Shown in pieces: positions 35,729-48,563 of a stretch of DNA of 64,000 nucleotides. Location: NCBI GenBank assembly GCA_003254885.1, contig QANT01008492.1, positions 1 through 64,000 on the forward strand. Direction: 5' to 3'. The notes under the pieces are model-generated. The model saw only the letters and a list, made by a program, of their open reading frames with translations. It searched no databases and had not been told where the DNA came from. This DNA comes from Purshia tridentata (Eukaryota > Streptophyta > Magnoliopsida > Rosales > Rosaceae). How positions within the stretch are numbered: position 1 is the first letter of the stretch; every line of letters begins with the position of its first letter. Both the position numbers and the translations under genes were made by a program.

Positions 35729-35950
35729 TGGTCAAATTGTGCTTCATCAGTCCTTGGTGTGTTGTCGGGAAGGGGGCTGCCTTGTTGTGCTTTGTTAGTA
35801 ATGGCTAGTTATTGGGTAGTTGGTTGGCTCTTTGTTGTGTGTTGGCCTCTCCTGCATGGGTAGGGTTTTTGTGTTCCTGGGGTATGCCCCTTGTATCTTG
35901 TAGTTCCGTTTCTTCTTATTGATTCATTTATTTACCCAAAAAAAAAAAAG
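35729..35950 (+). other. LINE 3' untranslated region and A-tail
   Basis: About 210 bp of T/G-rich sequence followed by a run of A (35937-35950). The last 80 bp (GGTATGCCCCTTGTATC to TTTATTTACCC) are shared with the two truncated copies and mark the family. No gene. Confidence 0.85.
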
Positions 35951-38900
35951 AACCACTTTAGGTGTTAAGAATGCATGGAGCGTCATTTCGGTGCACACCT
36001 CGCACAATTTGGTTAAAGTTGCGCCAAAACGTGCTCGGTTGGCAAGAAGCATGTTCTCGTGCTTGGATTAACGTTCTAGCCTACAAGAAGCACACTTCGT
36101 GTTAAGAATGAACTCAAAGGTCATTTCGGTGCATGCTTTCGTCTAAATTGTAACAAAACGTGCCCGGTTGGCAAGAAAGACGTGAGGAAGCACTTTCTCA
36201 TGTCCCGATTTGAGTGCTAGCCCTAAGGAGCCACTTTAGGTGTGAATAATGCACGAAGACATCATTTCGGTAAACACTTAGTCCAAATTCGTCCGAAAAG
36301 AACCACTTTAGGTCTTAAGAATGCACGAAAAGGTCATTTCGGTGTGCACTGAGTCCAATTTGATTGAAGTTACAACAAAATGTTCCCGGTTGGCAAGAAA
36401 GACGTGGGGAAGCACTTTCTCATGTCTCGATTACCGTGCACACCCGAGAGAACAACTTTGGGTGCTGAGAGTGCACGAATACGTCATTTCGGTGTGCACT
36501 TAGTCCAATTCGGATAAAGTTGCACCAAAACGTGCTCGGTGGACAAGAAACACATGGGAGCCACTTTCTCCTGTGTGGATTGGCGTTCTGGCCCAAATGA
36601 ACTATTTTAGGTGCTAAGAATGCACGAGTACGTGGTTTCGGTGCACATTTAAGGTCAAATTTGGCTAACGTAGCAACAAAACGCGCTTAGTTGGCAAGAA
36701 AGACATAGGGATGCACTTTCTCATGCTTGGATTAGCGTTCTAAGCCTAAAAGCAGCACAGTTCGTGTTAGGATGCAAGAAAAGTGTCTTTTCGGTGCATA
36801 CTCAGTCCAACTTGGTCAAAGTTGCACCAAAACGTGCCCGGTTGGCAAGAAAGGGATGAGGAAGCACTCTCTAATGTCTCGATTAGCGTGCTAGCCCTCA
36901 GGAACAACTTTAGGTGTTAATAAGGAACGAAAACGTCGTTTCGGTGCACACTCGGTACGATTTGGTTCAAGTTGCACCAAAACGTTATCGATTGGCAAGA
37001 AAGACATAGAGAAGCGCTTTCTCACGCTTGCATTAGCATCCTAACCCTAGAGAAGCACATTTCATGTTTAGAAGTAACGAAAACATCACTTCGGTGCGCG
37101 CTCAGTCAACCTTCGTACAATTTCTAGCAAAACCTGCTCAGTTGGCAAGAAAGATATGGGGAAGCACTTTCTCATGCTTGGATTAGCGTTCTAGCCTTCA
37201 AGAAGCACTTTTTTTGCGTAAGAACGCACGAAAACATCATTTCGGTGCTTACTCAATCTAGTTTCGTTTCGATTGCACCAAAACGTACCCGGTTGGCAAT
37301 AAAGACATGAGGAGGCACTCTCTCTTGTTTGGATTAGCGTTCTAGCCCAAATGAACCACTTTAGGTGTTAAGAATGCATGAAGCGTCATTTCGGTGCACA
37401 CCGCGCACAATTTGGTTAAAGCAGCGCCAAAACGTGCTCGGTTGGCAAGAAGCACGTTCTCGTGTTGGATTAACGTTCTAGCCCTCAAGAACCACACTCT
37501 GTGTTAAGAATGAACTCAAAGGTCATTCCGGTGCATGCTTTCGTCTAAATTGCAACAAAACGTACCCGGTTGGCAAGAAAGACGTGAGAAAGCACCTTCT
37601 CATGTCTCGATTTGCGTGCTAGCCCTAAGGAGCCCCTTTAGGTTTGAAGAATGCACGAAGACATCATTTCGGTGCACACTCAATCCAAATTCGTCAAAAA
37701 AGAACCACTTTAGGTCTTAAGAATGCACGAAATGGTCATTTCAACGTTCTCGTGCTAGGATTAACGTTCTAGCCCTCAACAAGCACACTTGGTGTTAAGA
37801 ATGAACACAAAGGTCATTTCGGTGCACGCTTTCGTCGAAACTGCAACAAAACGTGCCCGGTTGGCAAGAAAGACGTGAGGAAGCACTTTCTCATGTCTCG
37901 ATTTGCGTGCTAGCCCTAAGGAGCAACTTTAGGTGTGAAGAATACACGAAGACATCATTTCGGTGCACACTCAGTCCAAATTCGTCCAAAAAGAACCACT
38001 TTAGGTCTTAAGAATGCACGAAAAGGTCATTTCGGTGTGCACTGAGTCCAATTTGATTGAAGTTACACCAAAACGTTCCCGGTTGGCAAGAAAGACGTGG
38101 GGAAGCACTTTCTCATGTCTCGATCACCGTGCACGCCCGAGAGAACAACTTTGCGTGCTGAGAGTGCACGAGTACGTCATTTCGGTGCGCACTTAGTCCA
38201 ATTCGGTTAAAGTTGCACCAAAACGTGCTCGGTTGACAAGAAACACGTGGGAACCAATTTCTCGTGTGTCGATTGGCGTTCTGGCCCAAATGAACTACTT
38301 TAGGTAGAACCACTTTCTCGTGTGTGGATTGGCGTTCTAGCGTAAATGAACTACTTTAGGTGCTGAGAATGCACGAGTACGTGGTTTCGGTGCACATTGA
38401 AGGTCAAATTTGGCTGACGTAGCAACAAAACGCGCTCGGTTGGCAAGAAAGACATAGGGATGCACTTTCTCATGCTTGGATTAGCGTTCTAAGCCTAAAA
38501 GAAGCACATTTCGTGTTAGGATGCAACAAAAGTGTCTTTTCGGTGCATACTCAGTCCAACTTGGTCAAAGTTGCACCAAAACGTGCCCGGTTGGCAAGAA
38601 AGGGATGAGGAAGCACTCTCTAATGTCTCGATTAGCGTGCTAGCCCTCAGGAACAACTTTAGGTGTTAAGAAGGAACGAAAACGTCGTTTCGGTGCACAC
38701 TCGGTACGATTTGGTTCAAGTTGCACCAAAACGTTATCGGTTGGCAAGAAAGACATGGGGAAGCGCTTTCTCATGCTTGCATTAGCATCCTAGCCCCTAA
38801 TGTCTCGATCAGCGTGCTAGCCCTCAGGAACAACTTTAGGCGTTAAGAAGGAACGAAAACGTCGTGCAATTTCCACCAAAACCTGCCCGGTTGGCAAGAA

Positions 38901-39124
38901 AGGTATGGGGAAGCACTTTCTCATGCCTGGATTAGCGTTCTAGCCCTCAAGAAGCACCTTTTTTGGGTAAGAACGCACGAAAACATCATTTCGGTGCTTA
39001 ATCAATCTAGTTTCGTTTCGATTGCACCCAAACGTACCCGATTGGCAATAAAGACGTGAGGAGGCACTCTCTCTGGTTTGGATTAGCGTTCTAGCCCAAA
39101 TGAACCACTTTAGGTGTTAAGAAT
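35951..39124 (+). repeat. Satellite array, block 5 (10-mer HOR, plus polarity, rearranged)
   Basis: About 22 monomers in plus polarity, of the 10-mer type: it includes the 'aaatgaactactttaggtgc' unit and the 'tgttaggatgcaac' unit that are absent from the 8-mer. The order is disturbed by duplicated two-unit segments at about 37740-38000, a short repeat at 38290-38350, and a fused unit near 38800-38870. The array breaks off at 39124 where a LINE fragment is inserted. Confidence 0.92.
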
Positions 39125-39401
39125 ACCCTTAGGGCTAGCCACTTAGATTCTTCCATTCTTATTGAGTGGAATATCCCTACAAGCTGATGTGTTTTCCTCT
39201 TGTTTGGGATCTCTGTTTTGTTAGGTTGTGCCAAACCCTTTCCCAACCTTTTGATTAGGCTTTAGGTAGGTGTGGGGTTTTGCATTTCTTGTTTGCCTAT
39301 GGGATTTTGTTTGTTACCTTTGGCTTTACTGGGGCATACCCCCTGTTTTTTTGTAGTGTTTTTCTTCGTTCAATATATTATTCATTTACCAAAAAAAAGA
39401 A
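39125..39401 (+). mobile_element. 5'-truncated LINE, 3' end with A-tail
   Basis: About 275 bp of non-satellite sequence ending in a run of 8 A. The 3' portion (ggggcataccccctg, ttttgtagtg, tattcatttacc) is a diverged version of the 3' end of the LINE at 29731-35950. The satellite is interrupted at 'gttaagaat' and resumes with 'agaatgcatgg', so a target duplication of at least AGAAT (probably AAGAAT merged with the A-tail) is visible. This is a clean target-primed insertion. No coding sequence remains. Confidence 0.85.
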
Positions 39402-42400
39402 TGCATGGAGCGTCATTTCGGTGCACACCGCGCACAATTTGGTTAAAGTTGCGCCAAAACGTGCTCGGTCGGCAAGAAGCACGTTCTCGTGCTTGGATTA
39501 ACGTTCTAGCCCTCAAGAAGCACACTTCATGTTAAGAATGAACTCAAAGGTCATTTCGGTGCACGCTTTCGTCGAAATTGCAACAAAACGTGCCCGGTTG
39601 GCCAGAAAGACGTGAGGAAGCACTTTCTCATGTCTCGATTTGCGTGCTAGCCCTAAGGAGCCACTTTAGGTGTGAAGAATGCACGAAGACATCATTTCGG
39701 TGCACAGTCAGTCCAAATTCGTCCAAAAAGAACCACTTTAGGTCTTAAGAATGCACGAATGGTCATTTCGGTGTGCACTGAGTCTAATTTGATTGAAAGT
39801 TACACCAAAACGTTCCCGGTTGGCAAGAAAGACGTGGGGAAGCACTTTCTCATGTCTCGATTACCGTGCACGCCCGAGAGAACAACTTTGGGTGCTGAGA
39901 GTGCACGAATACGTCATTTCGGTGCGCACTTAGTCCAATTCGGTTAAAGTTGCACCAAAACGTGCTCGGTTGACAAGAAACACATGGGAACCACTTTCTC
40001 GTGTGTGGATTGGCGTTCTGGCCCAAATGAACTACTTTAGGTGCTAAGAATGCACGAGTACGTGGTTTCGGTGCACATTGAAGGTCAAATTTGGTGGACG
40101 TAGCAACAAAACCCGCTCGGTTGGCAAGAAAGACATAGGGATGCACTTTCTCATGCTTGGATTAGCGTTCTAAGCCTAAAAGAAGCACATTTCGTGTTAG
40201 TATGCAACAAAAGTGTCTTTTCAGTGCATACTGAATCCAACTTGGTCAAAGTTGCACCAAAACGTGCCCGGTTGGCAAGAAAGGGATGAGGAAGCACTCT
40301 CTAATGTCTCGATTAGCGTGCTAGCCCTGAGGAACAACTTTAGGAGTTAAGAAGGAACGAAAACAGGAAGCACTCTCTATTGCCTCGATTAGCGTGCTAG
40401 CACTCAGGAACAACATTATGTGTTAGGAAGGAACGAAAACGTCGTTTCGGTGCACACTCGGTACGATTTGGTTCAAGTTGCACCAAAACGTTATCGGTTG
40501 GCAAGAAAGACATGGGGAAGCGCTTTCTGATGCTTTCATTAGCATCCTAGCCCTAGAGAAGCACATTTCGTGTTTAGAAGTAACGAAAACATCAGTTCGG
40601 CGCGTTCTCAGTCCAACTTCGTGCAATTTCCACCAAAACCTGCCCGGTTGGCTAGAAAGATATGGGGAAGCACTTTTTCATGCTTGGATTAGCGTTCTAG
40701 CCCTCAACAAGCACCTTTTTTGGGTAAGAACGCACGAAAACATCCTTTCGGTGCTTACTCAATCTAGTTTCGTTTCGATTGCACCACAACATACCCGGTT
40801 GGCAGTAAAGACATGAGGAGGCACTCTCTCTTGTTTGGATTAGCATTCTAGCCCAAATGAACCACTTTAGGCGTTAAGAATGCATGGAGCGTCATTTCGG
40901 TGCACACCGCGGACAATTTGGTTAAAGTTGCGCCAAAACGTGCTCGGTTGGCAAGAAGCACGTTCTCGTGCTTGGATTAACGTTCAAGCCCTCAAGAAGC
41001 ACACTTCGTGTTAAGAATGAACTCAAAGGTCATTTCGGTGCAAGCTTTCGTGTAAACCGCAACAAATCGTGCCCGGTTGGCAAGAAAGACGTGAGGAAAC
41101 AGTTTCTCATGTCCCGATTTGCGTGCTAGCCCTAAGGAGCCACTTTAGGTGTGAAGAATGCACGAAGACATCATTTCGGTGCACACTCAGTCCAAATTCG
41201 TCCGAAATTAACCACTTTAGGTGTTCAAAATGCACGAAAAGGTCATTTCGGTGTGCACTGAGTCCAATTTGATTGAAGCTACACCAAAACGTTCTCGGTT
41301 GGCAAGAAAGACGTGGGGAAGCACTTTCTCATGTCTCGATTACCGTGCACGCCCGTGCGAACAACTTTGGGTGCTGAGAGTGCACGAGTACGTCATTTCG
41401 GTGCGCACTTAGTCCAATTCGGTCAAAGTTGCACGGAAACGTGCTCGGTTGACAAGAAACACATGGGAACCACTTTCTCGTGTGTGGATTGGCGTTCTGG
41501 CCCGAATGAACTACTTTAGGTGTTTAGAATGCACGAGTACGTGGTTTCGGTGCACATTGAAGGTCAAATTTGGCTAACGTAGCAACAAAACGTGCTCGGT
41601 TGGCAAGAAAGACATAGGCATGCACTTTCTCATGCTTGGATTAGCGTTCTAAGCCTAAAAGAAGCTCATTTCATGTTAGGATGCAACAAAAGTGTCTTTT
41701 CGGTGCATACTCAGTCCAACTTGGTCAAAGTTGCACCAAAACGTGCCCGGTTGGCAAGAAAGGGATGAGGAAGCACTCTCTAATGTCTCGATTAGCGTGC
41801 TAGCCCTCAGGAACAACTTTAGGTGATAGGAAGGAACAAAAACGTCGTTTCGGTGAACACTTGGAACGATTTGGTTCAAGTTGCACCCAAACGTTATTGA
41901 TTGGCAAGAAAGACATGGGGAAGCGCTTTCTCATGCTTTCATTAGCATCCTAGCCCTAGAGAAGCACATTTCGTGTTTAGAAGTAACGAAAACATCAGTT
42001 CGGCGCGTTCTCAGTCCAACTTCGTGCAATTTCCACCAAAACCTGCCCGGTTGGCAAGAAAGATATGGGGAAGCACTTTCTCATGCTTGGATTAGCGTTC
42101 TAGCCCTCAAGAAGCACCCTTTTTGGGTNGGTAAGAACGCACAAAAACATCATTTCGGTGCTTACTCAATCCAGTTTCGTTTCGATTGCACCACAACATA
42201 CCCAGTTGGCAATAAAGACATGAGGAGGCACTCTCTCTTGTTTGGATTAGCGTTCTAGCCCAAATGAACCACTTTAGGCGTTAAGAATGCATGGAGCGTC
42301 ATTTCGGTGCACACCGCGGACGATTTGGTTAAAGTTGTGCCAAAACGTGCTTGGTTAGTAAGAAGCACGTTCTCGTGGTTGGATTAACGTTCAAGCCCTC

Positions 42401-45400
42401 AAGAAGCAAACTTCGTGTTAAGAATGAACTCAAATGTCATTTCGGTGCATGCTTTCCTGTAAACCGCAACAAAACGTACCCGGTTGGCAAGAAAGACGTG
42501 AGGAAGCACTTTCTCATGTCCCGATTTGCGTGCTAGCCCTAAGGACCCACTTTAGGTGTGAAGAATGCACGAAGACATCATTTCGGTGCACACTCAGTCC
42601 AAATTCGTCCGAAAAGAACCACTTTAGGTCTTAAGAATGCACGAAAAGGCCATTTCGGTGTGCTCTGAGTCCAATTTGATTGAAGTTACACCAAAACGTT
42701 CCCGGTTGGCAAGAAAGACGTGGGGAAGGACGTTCTCATGTCCCGATTACCGTGCACGCCCGTGAGACCAACTTTGGGTGCTGAGAGTGCACGAGTACGT
42801 CATTTCGGTGCGCACTTAGTCCAATTCGGTCAAAGTTGCACCGAAACGTGCTCGGTTGACAAGAAACACATGGGAACCACTTTCTCGTGTGTGGATTGGC
42901 TTTCAGGCCCAAATGAACTACTTTAGGTGCTAAGAATGCACGAGTACGTGGTTTTGATGCACATTGAAGATCAAATTTGGCTAACGTAGCAACAAAACGC
43001 GCTCGGTTGGCAAGAAAGAAATAGGGATGCACTTTCTCATGCTTGGATTAGCGTTCTAAGCCTAAAAGAAGCACATTTCGTGTTAGGATGCAACAAAAGT
43101 GTCTTTTCGGTGCATACTCAGTCCAACTTGGTCAAAGTTGCACCAAAACGTGCCCGGTTGGCACGAAAGGGATGAGGAAGCACTCTCTATTGCCTCGATT
43201 AGCGTGCTAGCCCTCAGGAACAACTTTAGGTGTTAGGAAGGAACGAAAACGTCTTTTCGGTGCACACTCGGTACGATCTGGTTCAAGTTGCACCAAAACG
43301 TTATCAGTTGGCAAGAAAAACTTGGGGAAGCGCTTTCTCATGCTTTCATTAGCATCCTAACCCTAGAGAAGCACATTTCATGTTTAGAAGTAACGAAAAC
43401 ATCACTTCGGCGCGTGCTCAGTCCAACTTCGTGCAATTTCCACCAAAACCTGCCCGGTTGGCAAGAAAGATATGGGGAAGCACTTTCTCATGCTTGGATT
43501 AGCGTTCTAGCCCTCAAGAAGCACCTTTTTTGGGTAAGAACGCATGAAAACATCATTTCGGTCCTTACTCAATCCAGTTTCGTTTCGATTGCACCACAAC
43601 CTACCCGGTTGGCGATAAAGACATGAGGAGGCACTCTCTCTTGTTTGGATTAGCGTTCTAGCCCAAATGAACCACTTTAGGTGTTAAGAATGCATGGAGC
43701 GTCATTTCGGTGCACACCGCGCACAATTTGGTTAAAGTTGCGCCAAAACGTGCTCGGTTGGCAAGAAGCACGTTCTCGTGCTTGGATTAACGTTCAAGCC
43801 CTCAAGAAGCAGACTTCGTGTTAAGAATGAACTCAAAGGTCATTTCGGTGCATGCTTTCGTGTAAACCGCAACAAAACGTACCCGGTTGGCAAGAAAGAC
43901 GTGAGGAAGCACTTTCTCATGTCCCGGTTTGCGTGCTAGCCCTAAGGAGCCACTTTAGGTGTGAAGAATGCACGAAGACATCATTTCGGTGCATACCCAA
44001 TCCAAATTCGTCCGAAAATAACCACTTTAGGTCTTAAGAATGCACGAAAAGGTCATTTCGGTGTGCACTGAGTCCAATTTGATTGAAGTTACACCAAAAC
44101 GTTCCCGGTTGGCAAGAAAGACATGGGGAAGCACGTTCTCATGTCTGGATTACCGTGCACACCCGTGAGAACAACTTTGGGTGCTGAGAGTGCACGAGTA
44201 CGTCATTTCGATGCGCACTTAGTCCAATTCGGTCAAAGTTGCACCTAAACGTGCTCGGTTGACAAGAAACACATGGGAACCACTTTCTCGTGTGTGGATT
44301 GGCGTTCTGGCCCAAATGAACTACTTTAGGTGCTAAGAATGCACGAGTACGTGGTTTTGGTGCACATTGAAGGTCAAATTTAGCTAACGTAGCAACAAAA
44401 CGCGCTCGGTTGGCAAGAAAGACATAGGGATGCACTTTCTCATGCTTGGATTAGCGTTCTAAGCCTAAAAGAAGCTCATTCCGTGTTAGGATGCAACAAA
44501 AGTGTCTTTTCGGTGCATACTCAGTCCAACTTGGTCAAAGTTGCACCAAAACGTGCCCGGTTGGCAAGAAAGGGATGAGGAAGCACTCTCTATTGCCTCG
44601 ATTAGCGTGCTATCCCTCAGAAACAACTTTAGGTGTTAGGAAGGAACAAAAACTTCGTTTCGGTGCACACTCGGTACGATTTGGTTCAAGTTGCACCAAA
44701 ACATTATCGGTTGGCAAGAAAGACATGGGGAAGCGCTTTCTCATGCTTCCATTAGCATCTTAGCCCTAGAGAGGCACATTTCGTGTTTAGAAGTAACGAA
44801 AACATCACTTCGGCGCGTGCTCAGTCCAACTTCGTGCAATTTCCACCAAAACCTGCCCGGTTGGCAAGAAAGATATGGGGAAGCACTTTCTCATGCTTGG
44901 ATTAGCGTTCTAGCCCTCAAGAAGCACCTTTTTTGGGTAAGAACGCACGAAAACATCATTTCGGTGCTTACTCAATCTAGTTTCGTTTCGATTGCACCAA
45001 AACGTACCCGGTTGGCAATAAAGACATGAGGAGGCACTCTCTCTTGTTTGGATTAGCGTTCTAGCCCAAATGAACCACTTTAGGCGTTAAGAATGCATGG
45101 AGCGTCATTTCGGTGCACACCGCGCACGATTCGGTTAAAGTTGCGCCGAAACGTGCTCGGTTGGCAAGAAGCACGTTCTCGTGCTTGGATTAATGTTCTA
45201 GCCCTCAAGAAGCACACTTCGTGTTAAGAATGAACTCAAAGGTCATTTCGGTGCATGCTTTCGTGTAAATTGCAACAAAAGGTGCCCGGTTGGCAAGAAA
45301 GACGTGAGGAAGCACTTTCTCATGTCCCGATTTGCGTGCTAGCCCTAAGGAGCCACTTCAGGTGTGAAGAATGCACGAAGAGATCGTTTCGGTGCACACT

Positions 45401-48400
45401 CAGTCCAAATTCGTCCAAAAAGAACCCCTTTTGGTCTTAAGAATGCACGAAAAGGTCATTTCGGTGTGCACTGGGTCCAATTTGATTGCAGTTACACCAA
45501 AACGTTCCCGGTTGGCAAGAAAGACGTGGGGAAGCACTTTCTAAAGTCTCGATTACCGTGCACGCCCGTGCGAACAACTTTGGGTGCTGAGAGTGCACGA
45601 GTACGTCATTTCGGTGCGCACTTAGTCCAATTCGGTTAAAGTTGCACCAAAACGTGCTCGGTTGACAAGAAACACATGGGAACCACTTTCTCGTGTGTGG
45701 ATTGGCGTTCTGGCCCAAATGAACTACTTTAGGTGCTAAGAATGCACGAGTACGTGGTTTCGGTGCACATTGAAGGTCAAATTTGGCTAACGTAGCAACA
45801 AAACGCGCTCAATTGGCAAGAAAGACATAGGGATGCACTTTCTCATGCTTGGATTAGCGTTCTAAGCCCAAAAGAAGCACATTTCGTGTTTTGGATGCAA
45901 CAAAAGTGTCTTTTCGGTGCATACTCAATCCAACTTGGTCAAAGTTGCACCAAAACGTCCCCGGTTGGGAAGAAAGGGATGAGGAAGCACTCTCTATTGC
46001 GTCGATTAGCGTGCTAGCCCTCAGGAACAACTTTAGGTGTTAAGAAGGAACGAAAACGTCGTTTCGGTGCACCCTCGGTACGATTTGGTTCAAGTTGCAC
46101 CAAAACGTTATCGGTTGGCAAGAAAGACATGGGGAAGCGCTTTCGCATGCTTGCATTAGCACCCCAGCCCTAGAGAAGCACATTTCGTGTTTAGATGTAA
46201 CGAAAACATCACTTCGGCGCATGCTCAGTCCAACTTCGTGCAATTTGCACCAAAACATGCCCGGTTGGCAAGAAAGATATGGGGAAGCAATTTCTCATGC
46301 TTGGAATAGCGTTCTAGCCCTCAGGAAGCACCTTTTTTGGGTACAAACGCACGAAACATCATTTCGGTGCTTACTCAATCCAGTTTCGTTTCGATTGCAC
46401 CACAACGTACCCGATTGGCAATAAAGACATGAGGAGGCACTCTCTCTTGTTTGGATTAGCGTTCTAGCCCAAATGAACCACTTTAGGCGTTAAGAATGCA
46501 TGGAGCATCATTTCAGTGGACACCGCGCACGATTTGGATAACGTTGCCCCAAAACGTGCTCGGTTGGCAAGAAGCACGTTCTCATGCTTGGATTAACGTT
46601 CTAGCCCTCAAGAAGCACACTTCGTGTTAAGAATGAACTCAAAGGTCATTTCGGTGCATGCTTTCGTGTAAACCGCAACAAAACGTGCCCGGTTGGCAAG
46701 AAAGACGTGAGGAAGCACTTTCTCATGTTCTGATTTGCGTGCTAGCCCTAAGGAGCCACTTTAGGTGTGAGGATTGCACGAAGACATCATTTCAGTGCAC
46801 ACACAGTCCAAATTCGTCCTAAAAGAACCACTTTTGGTCTTAAGAATGCACGAAAAGGTCATTTCGGTGTGCACTGAGTCCAATTTGATTGAAGTTACAC
46901 AAAAACGTTCCCGGTTGGCAAGAAAGACGTGGGGAAGCACTTTCTCATGTCTCGATTACCGTGCACGCCCGAGAGAACAACTTTGGGTGNTTTGGGTGCT
47001 GAGAGTGCACGAGTACGTCATTTCGATGCGCACTTAGTCCAATTCGGTCAAAGTTGCACCGAAATGTGCTCGGTTGGCAAGAAACACATGGGAACCACTT
47101 TCTCGTGTGTGGATTGGCGTTCTGGCCCAAATGAACTACTTTAGGTGCTAAGAATGCACGAGTACGTGGTTACGGTGCACATTGAAGGTCAAATTTGGCT
47201 AACGTAGCAACAAAACGCGCTCGGTTGGCAAGAAAGACATAGGGATGCACTTTCTCATGCTTGGATTAGCGTTCTAAGCCTAAAAGAAGCACATTTCGTG
47301 TTAGGATGCAACAAAAGTGTCTTTTCGGTCCATACTCAGTCCAACTTGGTCAAAGTTGCACCAAAACGTGGCCGGTTGGCAAGAAAGGGATGAGGAAGCA
47401 CTCTCTATTGCCTCGATTAGCGTGCTAGCCCTCAGGAACAACTTTAGGTGTTAGGAAGGAACGAAAACGTCGTTTCGGTGCACACTCGGTACGATTTGGT
47501 TCAAGTTGCACCGAAACGTGCTCGGTTGGCAAGAAGCACGTGCTCGTGCTTGGATTAACGTTCTAGCTAGCATCCTAGCCCTAGAGAAGCACATTTCAAC
47601 TCAAAGGACATTTCGGTGCATGCTTTCGTGTAAACCGCAACAAACTTTTTTTGGGTAAGAACGCACGAAAACATCATTTTGGTGCTTACTCAATCTAGCT
47701 TCGTTTCGATTGCACCAAAACGTACCCGGTTCGCAATAAAGACATGAGGAGGCACTCTCTTATGTTTGGATTAGCGTTCTAGCCCAAATGAACCGCTTTA
47801 GGTGTTAAGAATGCATGGAGCGTCGTTTCGGCGCACACCACGCACAATTTGGTTAAAGTTGCACCAAAACGTGCTCGGTTGGCAAGAAGCACGTTCTCGT
47901 GCTTGGATTAACTTTCTAGCCCTCAAGAAGCACACTTCGTGTTAAGAATGAACTCAAAGGTCATTTCGGTGCATGCTTTCGTCTAAATTGCAACAAAACG
48001 TGCCCGGTTGGCAAGAAAGACGTGAGGAAGCACTTTCTCATGTCCCGATTTGGGTGCTCGCCCTAAGGAGCCACTTTAGGTGTGAAGAATGCACGAAGCC
48101 ATCATTTCGGTGTACACTCTGTCCAAATTCGTCCGAAAAGAACCACTTTAGGTCTTAAGAATGCACGAAAAGGCCATTTCGGTGTGCACTGAGTCCAATT
48201 TGATTGAAGTTACACCAAAACGTTCCCGGTTGGCAAGAAAGACGTGGGGAAGCACTTTCTCATGTCTCGATTACCGTGCACGCTCGAGAGAACAACTTTG
48301 GGTGCTGAGAGTGCACGAATACATCATTTCGGTGCGCACTTAGTCCAATTCGGTTAAAGTTGCACCAAAACGTACTCGGTTGACAAGAAACACATGGGAA

Positions 48401-48530
48401 CCACTTTCTCGTGTGTGGATTGGCGTTCTGGCCCAAATGAACTACTTTAGGTGCTAAGAATGCACGAGTACGTGGTTTTGGTGCACACTAAAGGTCAAAT
48501 TTGGCTAACGTAGCAACAAAACGTGCCACT
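39402..48530 (+). repeat. Satellite array, block 6 (10-mer HOR, about 1,404 bp, plus polarity)
   Basis: About 6.5 HOR copies. In one of them the unit starts fall near 43673, 43806, 43948, 44020, 44168, 44317, 44466, 44620, 44768, 44918 and again 45070. One step is only about 72 bp, so one monomer type is fixed at half length. The same 112-codon open frame recurs at 40478, 41881, 43288 and 44691 (steps 1403, 1407, 1403) and a related frame at 46095. Eight of the ten types match the 8-mer at 4-29 kb. A scrambled unit lies at 47510-47660, where pieces of four types are fused. N joins lie at 42129 and 46990. The repeat stops at 48530, inside a monomer, where the viral element begins. Confidence 0.95.
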
Positions 48531-48531
48531 T

Positions 48532-48563
48532 AAAGGGGGGAGAGAGAGAGGGTACCACAGAAA
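48532..48563 (+). promoter_or_regulatory. Purine run and tRNA-Met primer-binding-like site
   Basis: A 21-base pure purine run (48532-48552) passes into GGTACCACAGAAAC (48551-48564). The latter resembles, with about three changes, the TGGTATCAGAGC complement of the initiator tRNA-Met 3' end used by caulimovirids. It stands about 180 bp before the first coding ATG. It is a weak match and is supported mainly by position. Confidence 0.45.

Larger units (their letters stand above)
29731..35950 (+). mobile_element. Nearly full-length L1-type LINE retrotransposon
   Basis: The element has a short 5' leader, ORF1 (29980-32114), ORF2 (32111-35728), a 3' untranslated region of about 210 bp and an A-tail at 35937-35950. 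The ORFs overlap by ATGA. Only three lesions interrupt it: a 125-bp tandem duplication in ORF1 and two in-frame stops in ORF2, so the insertion is fairly young. It lies exactly where the satellite changes polarity from minus (left) to plus (right), and no direct target-site duplication is visible. The same family left two 3' fragments in the array (3637-3870 and 39125-39401). Confidence 0.95.
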
